A stretch of 40,898 nt of DNA from Octadecabacter sp. (GTDB lineage: Bacteria; Pseudomonadota; Alphaproteobacteria; Rhodobacterales; Rhodobacteraceae), in assembly GCA_028825445.1 (NCBI GenBank), contig JAPKAD010000019.1, positions 1 through 40,898 on the forward strand, written 5' to 3'. Position 1 is the first letter of the stretch. Each line of letters begins with the position of its first letter. A program made the translations under genes and the position numbers. Shown in pieces: positions 27,477 to 36,503 of this stretch. Under the pieces are notes generated by a model that was not told where the DNA came from, searched no databases, and saw nothing but the letters and a program-made list of their open reading frames with translations.

Positions 27477-28349
27477 ATGGCAAAAGTGGCATTTTTAGGC
27501 TTAGGAATTATGGGTTACCCGATGGCAGGGCATTTGGCAAAAGCGGGCCATGATGTGACGGTGTTTAATCGTACGGCAATCAAGGCGAATGCTTGGGTGG
27601 CAGAGCACGGCTGTAGGTTGGCTGCGACCCCTGCTGACGCTGCTAAAGATAACGAATTTGTCGTGTCTTGCGTTGGTAATGATGAAGATTTACGGTCTGT
27701 GTGCACCGGCAGTGATGGTGCATTTTCTGCTATGACAAAAGAAGCTGTGTTTATAGATCACACTACAGTATCAGCGAAAGTCACGCGCGAACTTTATGTG
27801 ACTGCCAATAAATTGGGATTTTCATTTATTGACGCGCCAATATCAGGTGGACAGGCGGGTGCCGTGAATGGTGCTTTGTCAGTAATGTGTGGTGGTGACG
27901 CAGACGTCTATAAGCGTATTGAACCAATAATTGATGCCTATGCCTTGGTTTGTCGTCGTATTGGTGACAGCGGCGCCGGACAGATGACCAAAATGTGCAA
28001 TCAGATCGCCATTGCTGGGCTGGTTCAAGGCCTGTCAGAGGCATTGCATTTTGCTGAGAAAGCAGGCCTTGACGGGCGCGCGATTGTTGAGGTTATCAGC
28101 CAAGGCGCAGCCGGATCATGGCAAATGAAAAACCGTTATGAGACGATGATTGACGGTGAATTTGAACATGGCTTTGCAGTAGATTTGATGCGCAAGGATC
28201 TTGGAATTTGCCTTGATACGGCGAACGAAATTGGCGCCGCATTGCCTGTAACTGCACTGGTAGATCAGTTCTACAAAGACGTACAGAACATGGGAGGAAA
28301 TCGCTGGGACACATCAAGTTTGATAGAGCGCCTACGCGCGCTGGCTTAG
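27477..28349 (+). CDS. NAD(P)-dependent beta-hydroxyacid dehydrogenase (3-hydroxyisobutyrate dehydrogenase family)
   Basis: A 290-residue member of the family that includes 3-hydroxyisobutyrate dehydrogenase, tartronate semialdehyde reductase (GarR/GlxR) and glyoxylate/succinic semialdehyde reductases. The Rossmann motif GLGIMGYPMAGHLAKAGHDV is at 8-27. The substrate-binding SGGQAGA is at 123-129. The catalytic lysine is Lys172 in GAGQMTKMCNQ. An exact substrate is not evident, and no valine-degradation or glyoxylate genes are nearby. ATG 27477 is preferred over GTG 27474 because GGGAGAG lies at suitable spacing. It is transcribed alone and convergent with the GlxA-type regulator. Confidence 0.9.
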   Translation: MAKVAFLGLGIMGYPMAGHLAKAGHDVTVFNRTAIKANAWVAEHGCRLAATPADAAKDNEFVVSCVGNDEDLRSVCTGSDGAFSAMTKEAVFIDHTTVSAKVTRELYVTANKLGFSFIDAPISGGQAGAVNGALSVMCGGDADVYKRIEPIIDAYALVCRRIGDSGAGQMTKMCNQIAIAGLVQGLSEALHFAEKAGLDGRAIVEVISQGAAGSWQMKNRYETMIDGEFEHGFAVDLMRKDLGICLDTANEIGAALPVTALVDQFYKDVQNMGGNRWDTSSLIERLRALA

Positions 28350-28620
28350 ACATCGAGAAGGCTTTTCAATTCTCTTGATAAGTCTGAGGGGATGGCTCAT
28401 GTTGATAATCCCACTTGTGATATTTATAATACATATTTCGATGTAAAAAACATTAATTAGCAGTAGTGCAGACTATTCGGAGTGCGTATTTTTTATACCT
28501 GTTGAAACATATGGGCACTTCAGTTGTCATAAAAAATCCAACCAAAAAAATTTATAAACTGTCACTTTTTTATAAATTTATAAAAGTTAAGGTTACAGAA
28601 CTGCAGACAGTTGATCAAAT

Positions 28621-29616
28621 TTACAGGCGCGCGGCGTGGGCGCCCCTTTCACGGTATGGGGTTGTGTTATAATGTGCACGGTAACATTTTGAAAAATGTG
28701 ACGGTGAGGCAAAACCGCAAGCCAGTGCGACATTGATTACTGACATATCCGTCTGCATTAGCAGGTTACGCGCTTTTTGTAGGCGCAGTTCCATATAATA
28801 GCGTTTTGGGCTTCGGTTCAGGTAGCGGCGAAACAGCCGTTCCAACTGGCGTGTGGACATGCCGACGTCCTTTGCGAGGATCGATGGGCTAATCGGTTCT
28901 TCAATATTGAGTTCCATCGCTTGAATTACGCGCGACAACTTGGGGTGGCGTACGCCAATCCGTGTTGGAATAGACAATCGTTGGGTGTCTTGGTCGGTGC
29001 GGATTGAGGAATAAATCTGTTGATCAGCCACGGCATTGGCCAACTCTTCTCCTTGTTGGTCGGCGATTATTTGCAAAAACAAATCAATCGAAGATGTGCC
29101 GCCAGCAGTGGTCCAGCGATTACCGTCTTTAACAAAAACTGACTTTGTTAGCTCAACTTCTAAAAATTCTTCTGCAAAGCTGTCGTGATTTTCCCAATGG
29201 ATAGTGGCGCGTTTGCCGTCCAGAAGCCCCGCTTTGGCAAGTGAGAACGCTGCTGTGCATAGCCCGCCCATTATGATGCCGCGTCGCGATTCTCGTCTTA
29301 GCCAGTTTAAAATACGTTTTGAAGTGGCCGCTTGCACATCGCGTCCACCACACAAAATAACTGTGTCGTCGCGGTGCAATTCATCAAGATCTCCGTCGAG
29401 CGTGAACATTGTCCCAGTGGAACAGGTTTTTGTTTCACCACCTTCGCCAACTGTTCGCCAAGAATACAGGTTTTCGCCAGACATCTGGTTGGCCAAACGT
29501 AAACAGTCAATTGCAGCAGCAAATGATAACAAGGTAAAATTGTTTAAAAGCACAAAAATAAATCGGCGCGGCGCGGCGCGCGGGATGTCAATGTTATTAG
29601 TATGATGGCGTTGCAT
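28621..29616 (-). CDS. GlxA-family AraC-type transcriptional regulator
   Basis: A regulator with an N-terminal DJ-1/PfpI-like glutamine amidotransferase fold (ILCGGRDVQAA, GGLCTAAFSLAKAGLLDG, ATIHWENHDSF) and a C-terminal AraC double helix-turn-helix (ILAKDVGMSTRQLERLFRRYLNRSPKRYYMELRLQKARNLL is split across both helices). The overall form resembles GbdR/CdhR regulators of glycine betaine and carnitine catabolism. That suggests, but does not prove, a link to quaternary amine use, which would also suit the MttB-family protein at 1913. The start is uncertain. ATG 29616 (MQRHH) gives 331 residues; ATG 29652 is possible, but its AAGG is too close. Confidence 0.88.
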   Translation of the reverse strand: MQRHHTNNIDIPRAAPRRFIFVLLNNFTLLSFAAAIDCLRLANQMSGENLYSWRTVGEGGETKTCSTGTMFTLDGDLDELHRDDTVILCGGRDVQAATSKRILNWLRRESRRGIIMGGLCTAAFSLAKAGLLDGKRATIHWENHDSFAEEFLEVELTKSVFVKDGNRWTTAGGTSSIDLFLQIIADQQGEELANAVADQQIYSSIRTDQDTQRLSIPTRIGVRHPKLSRVIQAMELNIEEPISPSILAKDVGMSTRQLERLFRRYLNRSPKRYYMELRLQKARNLLMQTDMSVINVALACGFASPSHFSKCYRAHYNTTPYRERGAHAARL

Positions 29617-29766
29617 GACAGCTACATCCGTATGTTTCAAACTTAGCCTCATCACCTTTTTGTGCAACGAGCAAGCCAATTAGACGTCGTCTATGGCAAA
29701 GACAGATGCATTTTGGCATTGGACCTTATCTAATGGATTGTTATATGACCTAAATATATAGCTAAC

Positions 29767-29793
29767 GCGAACCCTTATTAATTAAAAGGGCGC
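29767..29793 (+). promoter_or_regulatory. Leader hairpin before the DAHP synthase gene
   Basis: GCG 29767-29769 and CCCTT 29772-29776 pair with AAGGG 29786-29790 and CGC 29791-29793, leaving a 2-base bulge and a 9-base AT loop. It sits about 20 bases before the ATG, just upstream of the CGGAG ribosome site. There is no T-run and no leader peptide rich in aromatic codons, so classical attenuation is not supported. It could affect translation initiation or RNA stability. Confidence 0.3.
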
Positions 29794-29813
29794 TAAATCT
29801 TCGGAGCAAGAAC

Positions 29814-31175
29814 ATGACGGAATGGAAAAAATCAGACTGGCGCAATAAGCCACGGGTACAGATGCCGGAATATACCGAATCTGCCGCCTTGAATGTTGTT
29901 GAAGCTAAGTTGAGCACTTATCCACCCCTTGTTTTTGCTGGCGAAGCGCGGCGCCTGAGATCCCATCTAGCAGATGTCAGCCGTGGTGATGCTTTTTTAT
30001 TGCAGGGCGGCGATTGCGCTGAAAGCTTTGCGGCTTTCAATGCGGACGGTATTCGTGACACATTCAAAGTAATGTTACAGATGGCTGTTGTTTTAACATT
30101 CGGTGCAAAGGTTCCGGTAATTAAAGTTGGTCGTATGGCGGGGCAATTTGCCAAGCCACGCTCTACGCCAACGGAAGTTGTTGATGGAGTTGAACTGCCT
30201 AGCTACCGTGGTGACATAATTAATGATCTAGAATTTACGCTGAAATCGCGAATGCCCAATCCGGATAAAATGCTACAAGCTTATACGCAAGCAGCGGGTA
30301 CACTAAATTTATTGCGCGCCTTTTCGACAGGGGGTTACGCAGACATTCACAAAGTTCATGCTTGGACCTTGGGTTTTACGGCTGGAAACGAAGCTGAAAA
30401 ATACCGTGCAATGGCTGAACAGATTAGTGACACGCTTGATTTCATGAAAGCTGCAGGCATGAGCGAAGAAGCAGCGCATGCGCTTGAAACTGTAGAATTT
30501 TATACCTCTCATGAGGCATTGTTGCTGGAGTATGAGGAAGCTCTTACACGTTTAGATTCAACCTCTGGAAAATGGCTTGCTGGGTCCGGCCATATGGTTT
30601 GGATTGGTGATCGCACTCGTCAACCTGATGGCGCCCATGTTGAATTCTGTGCTGGTGTGCAAAATCCGATAGGTCTGAAGTGTGGTCCAACAATGACGTC
30701 CGGCCACCTGAAGGCGTTGATGGCAAAATTGAATCCCGATAATGAAGCAGGCCGTTTATCTCTGATCGCACGCTTTGGTGCAGGGTCGGTTGGTGAGCAT
30801 TTGCCGCGTCTTATCAGGGCTGTTGAAGAAGAAGGGTCCAAAGTTGCGTGGATTTGTGATCCGATGCACGGTAATACGATCAAGTCATCCTCAGGTTACA
30901 AAACACGGCCATTCGAATCCGTGTTGCGCGAAGTGCATGAATTTTTCGGTGTGCATAACGCCGAAAACACAATTCCAGGTGGAGTTCATTTTGAAATGAC
31001 AGGTTCAGATGTTACGGAATGCACAGGTGGAGTGCGTGCCGTTACTGATGAAGATCTTTCTGATCGTTATCACACAGCCTGTGATCCACGCTTAAACGCA
31101 TCACAATCTCTTGAACTGGCATTTTTGGTCAGTGAAGAATTGTCTGCTCGGCGATCTAAAACGCAGTTGAATTAA
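29814..31175 (+). CDS. aroG: Class II 3-deoxy-7-phosphoheptulonate (DAHP) synthase
   Basis: Condenses phosphoenolpyruvate and erythrose 4-phosphate, the first committed step of the shikimate pathway. The 453-residue sequence is of the plant/actinobacterial class II type, not the E. coli AroFGH type. It shows the metal-ligand Cys68 in [11 protein letters not shown], the substrate-binding [14 protein letters not shown] and [18 protein letters not shown] with its conserved histidine, and the C-terminal [29 protein letters not shown] 29814 follows CGGAG. It stands alone, divergent from the GlxA-type regulator, with a leader hairpin upstream and a strong terminator downstream. Confidence 0.95.
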   Translation: MTEWKKSDWRNKPRVQMPEYTESAALNVVEAKLSTYPPLVFAGEARRLRSHLADVSRGDAFLLQGGDCAESFAAFNADGIRDTFKVMLQMAVVLTFGAKVPVIKVGRMAGQFAKPRSTPTEVVDGVELPSYRGDIINDLEFTLKSRMPNPDKMLQAYTQAAGTLNLLRAFSTGGYADIHKVHAWTLGFTAGNEAEKYRAMAEQISDTLDFMKAAGMSEEAAHALETVEFYTSHEALLLEYEEALTRLDSTSGKWLAGSGHMVWIGDRTRQPDGAHVEFCAGVQNPIGLKCGPTMTSGHLKALMAKLNPDNEAGRLSLIARFGAGSVGEHLPRLIRAVEEEGSKVAWICDPMHGNTIKSSSGYKTRPFESVLREVHEFFGVHNAENTIPGGVHFEMTGSDVTECTGGVRAVTDEDLSDRYHTACDPRLNASQSLELAFLVSEELSARRSKTQLN

Positions 31176-31239
31176 TCTGTCTTAAATAAATACTAATAGT
31201 GTCAAATAGGTTTTTGGACTTATGAATTAATCAAAATGA

Positions 31240-31272
31240 GGCGCAGGGTAATTTTACTTTGTGCCTTTTTTT
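31240..31272 (+). terminator. Intrinsic terminator of the DAHP synthase gene
   Basis: GGCGCAGGGTAA (31240-31251) pairs along its full length with TTACTTTGTGCC (31254-31265), allowing three G-U pairs. Seven T (31266-31272) follow. It lies 64 bases after the stop codon. Confidence 0.9.
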
Positions 31273-32032
31273 GGTTATGACATGCATTCTTTAACGTTGA
31301 TAAGCGGTCTTACCACTTGCTAGCGTCCTCAATTGAAAAGTTGGTTCATGATTATGTTTAACGTACAATTTAGATCGTAAAGTATTATGCGATACTTCCG
31401 CGTTGCGCTCCCATGATTAAACACCCAACACTAGGATGACGCAGCCATGATCACCCTTTAAATTATTCAGCGTTATCTGGCCTTTTACTTGTGCTGGCCA
31501 ATTACCACTTAAATATATTTAATATTTTAGTGCAGGTTTATTGCAGTAAATCAGTCGTAAGGTCAGTCAGTGTGTTTCAATGTCATAAATTTGTGATAAG
31601 TCGGTAACCGCAACGTTGATAGGTGTTTCACTTTGAGCTCTGCACTAAGAATAAATTTTCTTATAACAAAAGGTTGTGTTTAATTAGATCAAAATTTGTA
31701 AGTAACTAAATGTAACTTATGCTCAGGAAAGTTAATCTTTCTTATTGCTGTCAGACTGGTAATGATCACATTTTTAACTTAAAAAATACAGGTTGATTTT
31801 AGCTTGTATGGGCCAAATATCAGCTTTATTAATCTGGGCATTAGTTATTTTCAGCCAGTTATCAATTAAGCAGTTTATATTTGATAAGCTTTAATTTAAA
31901 ATTTTTGTATAAATTTTAAATTGATTAAGGGCTTATTTGACTGTTGCGCATGCCTGCCTAAAGCTGGGCATGTACACTTGCTCTACATTCTAGTTTGACT
32001 TTAATTGAACATACCACAATGGGAGCCTTGTA
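31273..32032. other. 0.76-kb AT-rich spacer upstream of yicC
   Basis: No frame with a credible start or length is present. Inverted repeats seen are AAGTAT/ATACTT (31380-31397), a perfect 12-bp AT-only pair (31893-31904 and 31911-31922) and CATGCC/GGCATG (31949-31954 and 31967-31972). The promoter of yicC-gmk must lie here, but no convincing -35/-10 pair with good spacing was found. No tRNA-like or known riboswitch element was recognised. Confidence 0.45.
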
Positions 32033-32935
32033 GTGATCCGATCCATGACAGCCTTTGCAAGTCAGTACGGAAGTGACGACACATCGAAAAACGGTGTCAC
32101 TTCTTGGACATGGGATGTGCGCAGCGTTAACGGACGTGGTCTCAATGTGAAATTACGCTTACCAGAAGCTGAACTTGGGCTTGAGGCGGCAGTGCGTGGC
32201 TGCGTTGGAAATTACGTCGCCCGTGGTAATGTCACTATTGGTTTGCGTTTGAACCTCGCTCAAACTGACAGCACATTACAAATTGATCCTGCACGTATGG
32301 ACATTATCCTTGAGGCGTTTAAGTGCATTCAGTCTGGAGCTTCTAATAAGGGCATCACGTTTGGTCAGCCCACAGTGGCGGATGTATTAGTGCAACGCGG
32401 TGTATTAGTGACAGCTCAGGTTGAAAATAACACAGACTTTCTTCCGCCATTGATTGTTGATTTGCACGTGGCACTTGGTGCGCTAACAGTTATGCGTGAA
32501 AATGAGGGCGCAGCGCTTAAAGTTCTTCTTTCCGCACAAATCAACCAGATTGCAGCTTTGACAGCACAAGCCGTTGTTGCCGTCAAAGCTCGCACTGGGA
32601 CTGCCAAGTCAAAAATGGCTGCCGCCCTTAAGCGAGTGATGGACGACGTTACTGGTGTGGATTCAGATCGTGTGGCCCAGGAATTAGCTTTTATCGCAGT
32701 AAAGTTAGACATCACCGAAGAAATTGACCGCCTTGGCGCGCACATTACGGCGGCGCGTGATTTACTGGAAAATGGTGGTTCAGTTGGTCGAAAGCTTGAT
32801 TTTTTGGCACAGGAATTTAATCGTGAAGCCAACACCCTGTGCGCCAAGGCTCAAGATGTGCCTCTGATCCAAATCGGACTTGCGCTAAAGGCAGTCATCG
32901 ACCAAATGCGTGAACAAGTTCAAAACGTGGAGTGA
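32033..32935 (+). CDS. yicC: YicC family endoribonuclease
   Basis: A conserved protein of the YicC/YloC family, 300 residues. E. coli YicC has been described as an endoribonuclease involved in small RNA turnover. Hallmarks are the N-terminal IRSMTAFAS, the internal WDVRSVNGRGLNVKLRLPE, and the C-terminal DUF1732 segment with EEIDRLGAHI and GRKLDFLAQEFNREANTLCAKAQD. The start is GTG 32033, with GGGAG at 32021-32025, giving the expected IRSMTAF N-terminus. It is followed by gmk after four bases, a classical pair in proteobacteria. Confidence 0.94.
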   Translation: MIRSMTAFASQYGSDDTSKNGVTSWTWDVRSVNGRGLNVKLRLPEAELGLEAAVRGCVGNYVARGNVTIGLRLNLAQTDSTLQIDPARMDIILEAFKCIQSGASNKGITFGQPTVADVLVQRGVLVTAQVENNTDFLPPLIVDLHVALGALTVMRENEGAALKVLLSAQINQIAALTAQAVVAVKARTGTAKSKMAAALKRVMDDVTGVDSDRVAQELAFIAVKLDITEEIDRLGAHITAARDLLENGGSVGRKLDFLAQEFNREANTLCAKAQDVPLIQIGLALKAVIDQMREQVQNVE

Positions 32936-32939
32936 AGCT

Positions 32940-33587
32940 ATGGATCGCCAAAACAAGAACAGACGCGGCCTCCTTGTCATTTTGTCATCACCATCAGGCG
33001 CAGGAAAATCGTTTCATTCCAAAATTTTGCGCGACTGGGACTCGTCGATCCATTTTTCCGTGTCCGCCACAACACGCTCACCGCGCACAGGCGAAGTTGA
33101 CGGCGTCGACTATCATTTCGTAAGTATGGAGGAGTTTAATGATATGGCTGCCGAAAGTGAACTGCTCGAGCATGCTGAGGTGTTTGACAACCTTTATGGC
33201 TCTCCTAAAGCTCCAGTAAAGGCGGCGATGAGCGCGGGTGAGGACACTTTGTTTGATATCGACTGGCAAGGTGGTCAGCAGATTCGAAACTCGTCTCTCG
33301 GAAACGACGTAGTGTCAATTTTTTTGCTGCCTCCCTCCATGTCAGTCCTTGAGGGGCGCTTGCGTTCACGTGGACAAGATAGTGAAGACGTGATTGCAAA
33401 TCGTATGGCTAAATCGCTGGACGAAGTTAGCCACTGGGCAGAATATGACTATGTATTGGTAAATGATGATGCCAATGCTTGTGCTGCTAAGTTAAAGTCA
33501 ATTTTGATAGCAGAACGTGCACGTCGCGAACGTCAGATTAGTCTTAATGATTTTGTGCGTCAGTTGCAGACAGAGTATGAGGATTAA
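32940..33587 (+). CDS. gmk: Guanylate kinase
   Basis: Phosphorylates GMP to GDP with ATP; 215 residues. The P-loop is SPSGAGKS near residue 17. The GMP-binding region reads SVSATTRSPRTGEVDGVDYHFVSMEEF, followed by ELLEHAEVFDNLYGSP. The lid/base region is DIDWQGGQQIR. ATG 32940 (MDRQNKNRRG) is preferred because GGAG lies 7 bases upstream; the frame is open to 32910, inside yicC. It is coupled to yicC and leads into the carbonic-anhydrase-like gene after five bases. Confidence 0.96.
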   Translation: MDRQNKNRRGLLVILSSPSGAGKSFHSKILRDWDSSIHFSVSATTRSPRTGEVDGVDYHFVSMEEFNDMAAESELLEHAEVFDNLYGSPKAPVKAAMSAGEDTLFDIDWQGGQQIRNSSLGNDVVSIFLLPPSMSVLEGRLRSRGQDSEDVIANRMAKSLDEVSHWAEYDYVLVNDDANACAAKLKSILIAERARRERQISLNDFVRQLQTEYED

Positions 33588-33592
33588 GAGTT

Positions 33593-34114
33593 ATGCTATA
33601 CGAACTAAACGGCATCTCACCTGACATTGATCCAATGAGTTGGGTCGCACCAGGGTCTCATCTGATCGGCAAGGTTAGCGTGATGCAAGCTGCATCAATC
33701 TGGTTTGGTGTTACCGTGCGTGGAGACAACGAACGTATCACCATTGGTACTGGCAGCAACGTGCAAGAAAACTCCGTACTGCACACTGATATTGGCTTCC
33801 CACTAGTCATAGGTTCTAATTGCACAATTGGCCATAAGGCGATGCTGCACGGCTGCACCATTGGGAATAACACACTGATCGGTATGGGTGCGATGGTCCT
33901 TAACGGTGCGAAGATTGGCGAAAATTGTCTGATTGGGGCAGGGGCATTGATCACTGAAGGTAAGGTTATCCCTGACGGATCCCTAGTCATGGGAATTGGT
34001 AAAATAGTGCGCAACCTAGACGCAGAAGCTGTTCAACGCTTAACTAATTCAGCGCTACATTATCAGCAAAACGCTGCGCAATACCGCGCTGGACTAAAAG
34101 AGGTTTCATCATGA
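33593..34114 (+). CDS. Gamma-carbonic-anhydrase-like hexapeptide-repeat protein
   Basis: A left-handed beta-helix protein of 173 residues, in the gamma carbonic anhydrase/PaaY/YrdA group. Hexapeptide repeats run from about residue 18 to 130 (for example IGSNCTIGHKAMLHGCTIGNNTLIGMGAMVLNGAKIG). The three metal-binding histidines are His64, His81 and His86. Family members are trimeric and bind zinc or iron; many have weak or no carbonic anhydrase activity, so the reaction is not certain. The gene overlaps the next gene by four bases (ATGA). Confidence 0.9.
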   Translation: MLYELNGISPDIDPMSWVAPGSHLIGKVSVMQAASIWFGVTVRGDNERITIGTGSNVQENSVLHTDIGFPLVIGSNCTIGHKAMLHGCTIGNNTLIGMGAMVLNGAKIGENCLIGAGALITEGKVIPDGSLVMGIGKIVRNLDAEAVQRLTNSALHYQQNAAQYRAGLKEVSS

Positions 34115-35292
34115 ATGCAGCACCTAAGTCGCTCGTCCGTCGCCCTTCTTGGCCTACATCAACATCTCGCCCTGTGGTGACACCGTTGCAGCCATCAGTC
34201 GTTTATGCGTCACAAGATCCTGATGCGCTGGACACGCAATACGATGAAGGGTCGGGTTTTACTTATGCCCGTGAAGGTCACCCAAACGCATCCGTGTTAG
34301 CGCAAAAGATTGACAGTCTTGAGGGCATTTCTGGCGGCATCATCACTGGATCGGGCATGTCCGCAATTGGGGCAGTATTTTTGGGTGTATTGCAGTCAGG
34401 CGATCATGTGATTGGCGCGGATCAGCTTTACGGGCGCACGTTGCGCATGATGGCTGACGATCTGCCAAAATTTGGAGTTGAAACTACACTAGCAGACCCA
34501 ACAGATGCAAATGCTATCGCCGCTGCGATACAGCCGAACACTAAAATGATTGTAATCGAGGTTGTATCGAACCCGACGATCCGCATTGCAGATATGGTTG
34601 GCATCTCAAAGATCTGCAAAGATAGTGGTATTCTGTTAATGATTGACAATACTTTTACCACCCCACGCGGTTATCAACCGTTTGATCACGGCGCTGATAT
34701 TGTAGTACACAGCGTAACAAAATTACTCGCGGGGCATTCGGATGCAACGCTGGGTTACGTTGCCGCCAAAGATGCTAAGCTTATGGAAAAGATAAACATT
34801 GCCAATGTGACTTGGGGCCTGACGCCCAGCCCGTTTGACTGCTGGCTCGCTGAACGTGGATTACAGTCGTTTGAATTGCGCTACGATAGGGCTGAGGCGA
34901 CGGCGATTAAAATTTCCGTAGCCCTCGCTGGATTGCCTGGTATCACCCGTGTGCTACACCCAAGCCTTCCAGACCATCCTGACCATAATCGCGCCGTACA
35001 AGTTCTCGGTAACCGCTCTGGAAATATGATGTCGTTTGAAGTTGCAGGCGGTCGTAAAGCTGCTAACGCGTTAACAAACGCAGCACCTGATTTACCGTTT
35101 GCACCGACCTTGGGCGATGTAGGAACGACACTGAGCCATCCGGCGTCATCGTCCCACCGCGCACTAACACAAGAAGAGCGAGCTGCACTTGGAATGTCCG
35201 AGGGCTTTTTTCGAGTGTCAGTCGGACTTGAAGATTCGGCATTGCTTATTGCTGAGCTATCTGAAGCAATTGCAGCGAGTCAAAAAGCCTAA
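34111..35292 (+). CDS. metC: Cys/Met metabolism PLP-dependent enzyme (cystathionine beta-lyase-like)
   Basis: A 393-residue fold-type I PLP enzyme of the transsulfuration family, which covers cystathionine beta- and gamma-lyases, gamma-synthases and methionine gamma-lyase. The PLP lysine is Lys204 in VVHSVTKLLAGHSD. Other hallmarks are TYAREGHPNASVLAQKIDSLEG, the PLP-stacking Tyr in DQLYGRT, and the late SLGDVGTTLSHPASSSH-like segment reading TLGDVGTTLSHPASSSHRAL. The exact reaction cannot be settled by sequence, so metC is a best guess. It overlaps the previous gene and precedes phoR by three bases. Confidence 0.85.
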   Translation: MNAAPKSLVRRPSWPTSTSRPVVTPLQPSVVYASQDPDALDTQYDEGSGFTYAREGHPNASVLAQKIDSLEGISGGIITGSGMSAIGAVFLGVLQSGDHVIGADQLYGRTLRMMADDLPKFGVETTLADPTDANAIAAAIQPNTKMIVIEVVSNPTIRIADMVGISKICKDSGILLMIDNTFTTPRGYQPFDHGADIVVHSVTKLLAGHSDATLGYVAAKDAKLMEKINIANVTWGLTPSPFDCWLAERGLQSFELRYDRAEATAIKISVALAGLPGITRVLHPSLPDHPDHNRAVQVLGNRSGNMMSFEVAGGRKAANALTNAAPDLPFAPTLGDVGTTLSHPASSSHRALTQEERAALGMSEGFFRVSVGLEDSALLIAELSEAIAASQKA

Positions 35293-35295
35293 GCT

Positions 35296-36360
35296 ATGTC
35301 CGACATTCGCACACTCATCATGGCTCTGCCGCATCCATTCATTCTGATTGATGAAACAGAACGGATCAGCGTTACAAACGCTCCCGCCAAGCACCTTATT
35401 GGGATGAACTGTGACGGATTGCCGTATATCACTGCGTTGCGCCAACCGGCCCTTATCGAAGCAGTTGAGGCGACGTTAAAGGATGCCAGTCTGCGCATCG
35501 TTCGATATTTGGGCAATGACGGGGCGCGAGATACGACGTGGACTGTGACCGTCACCGCAGTGACTTTGAGAGATGGGGTTACAGTCGTGTTGTCATTTCA
35601 GGATATGTCAGTCGTGGAAGATGCCAACGACATGCGGCGTGATTTTGTTGCTAATGTTAGCCATGAATTACGCACACCGCTGACGTCACTTTTAGGATTT
35701 ATAGAAACCTTGCGTGGTTCTGCAAGCAACGATCGCGCAGCCCAAACACGGTTTCTGGGCATTATGAAGCAAGAAGCAGCGCGCATGCACTCTTTGGTTG
35801 AAGACCTTATGTCACTGAATCGTGTTGAAGGTCAGGAACGCATTAAGCCCACGATGCGTACAGATCTGTGCGCGCTAATTAATGATGTTCTCGTGGCGAT
35901 AAAACCACGTGCGGATGATGCTGGTGTTGGATTGATATCAGATCATCCTATGGATGCGGTTTATGTTTTGGCGGATCGTGAACAGATGTGGCAGGTAATC
36001 GCGAATCTAGTAGAAAATGCAATAAAATATGGCTCCAAAAATGGAGTGCATACGGGTAAAGTTACAGTACAATTGAGTTTGCCTACATATGAACCTGTTT
36101 TGCTGCAATCAGGTGTACGGCTCAGCGTGATTGATCAGGGCGAAGGCATTGCAGCACACCACCTTGCGAGACTAACTCAGCGATTTTATCGCATCGACAC
36201 TCACCGCAGCCGCGAAGTTGGCGGTACCGGCCTCGGATTAGCGATTGTAAAGCACATTATCAATCGTCATCGTGGGCGCTTGCATATTTTCAGTGTGGTG
36301 GGTCAAGGTACTGAATTTAGGGTTATTTTGCCAGCACTTATGGATGGCCCGCTTATTTAG
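35296..36360 (+). CDS. phoR: Phosphate regulon sensor histidine kinase PhoR
   Basis: A histidine kinase that responds to phosphate through the Pst transporter and PhoU, and phosphorylates PhoB. The 354-residue product has a PAS-like domain (about 1-105), His123 in RRDFVANVSHELRTPLTSLLGFIETL, and an HATPase domain with LVENAIKYG, VIDQGEGIAAHH and GGTGLGLAIVKHI. No strong membrane segment is seen at the N-terminus, unlike E. coli PhoR, so it is probably soluble or held at the membrane by its partners. Identity is supported by the pst genes directly downstream. It starts 3 bases after metC, with a separate Pho-controlled promoter region after its end. Confidence 0.9.
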   Translation: MSDIRTLIMALPHPFILIDETERISVTNAPAKHLIGMNCDGLPYITALRQPALIEAVEATLKDASLRIVRYLGNDGARDTTWTVTVTAVTLRDGVTVVLSFQDMSVVEDANDMRRDFVANVSHELRTPLTSLLGFIETLRGSASNDRAAQTRFLGIMKQEAARMHSLVEDLMSLNRVEGQERIKPTMRTDLCALINDVLVAIKPRADDAGVGLISDHPMDAVYVLADREQMWQVIANLVENAIKYGSKNGVHTGKVTVQLSLPTYEPVLLQSGVRLSVIDQGEGIAAHHLARLTQRFYRIDTHRSREVGGTGLGLAIVKHIINRHRGRLHIFSVVGQGTEFRVILPALMDGPLI

Positions 36361-36390
36361 TTTATTTAATAAGCTAAAATATTTTCGTAT

Positions 36391-36419
36391 CTGTCACATT
36401 TCTTTTACACAATTGTCAT
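36391..36419 (+). promoter_or_regulatory. Pho box (three 7-base repeats) upstream of pstS
   Basis: CTGTCAC 36391-36397, CTTTTAC 36402-36408 and TTGTCAT 36413-36419 recur with exact 11-base periodicity (7-base unit, 4-base AT-rich gap). This matches the PhoB-binding consensus based on CTGTCAT repeats. It lies 85 bases before the pstS start, suitable for PhoB activation from the -35 region. Confidence 0.85.
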
Positions 36420-36503
36420 AAAAATGTTTTGAACTTGGATTAGCACCCCATTCAAGATCTCTCGATACGCGAGAGGTCAGTGATGTTAAATTTAGAGGTA
36501 CTA

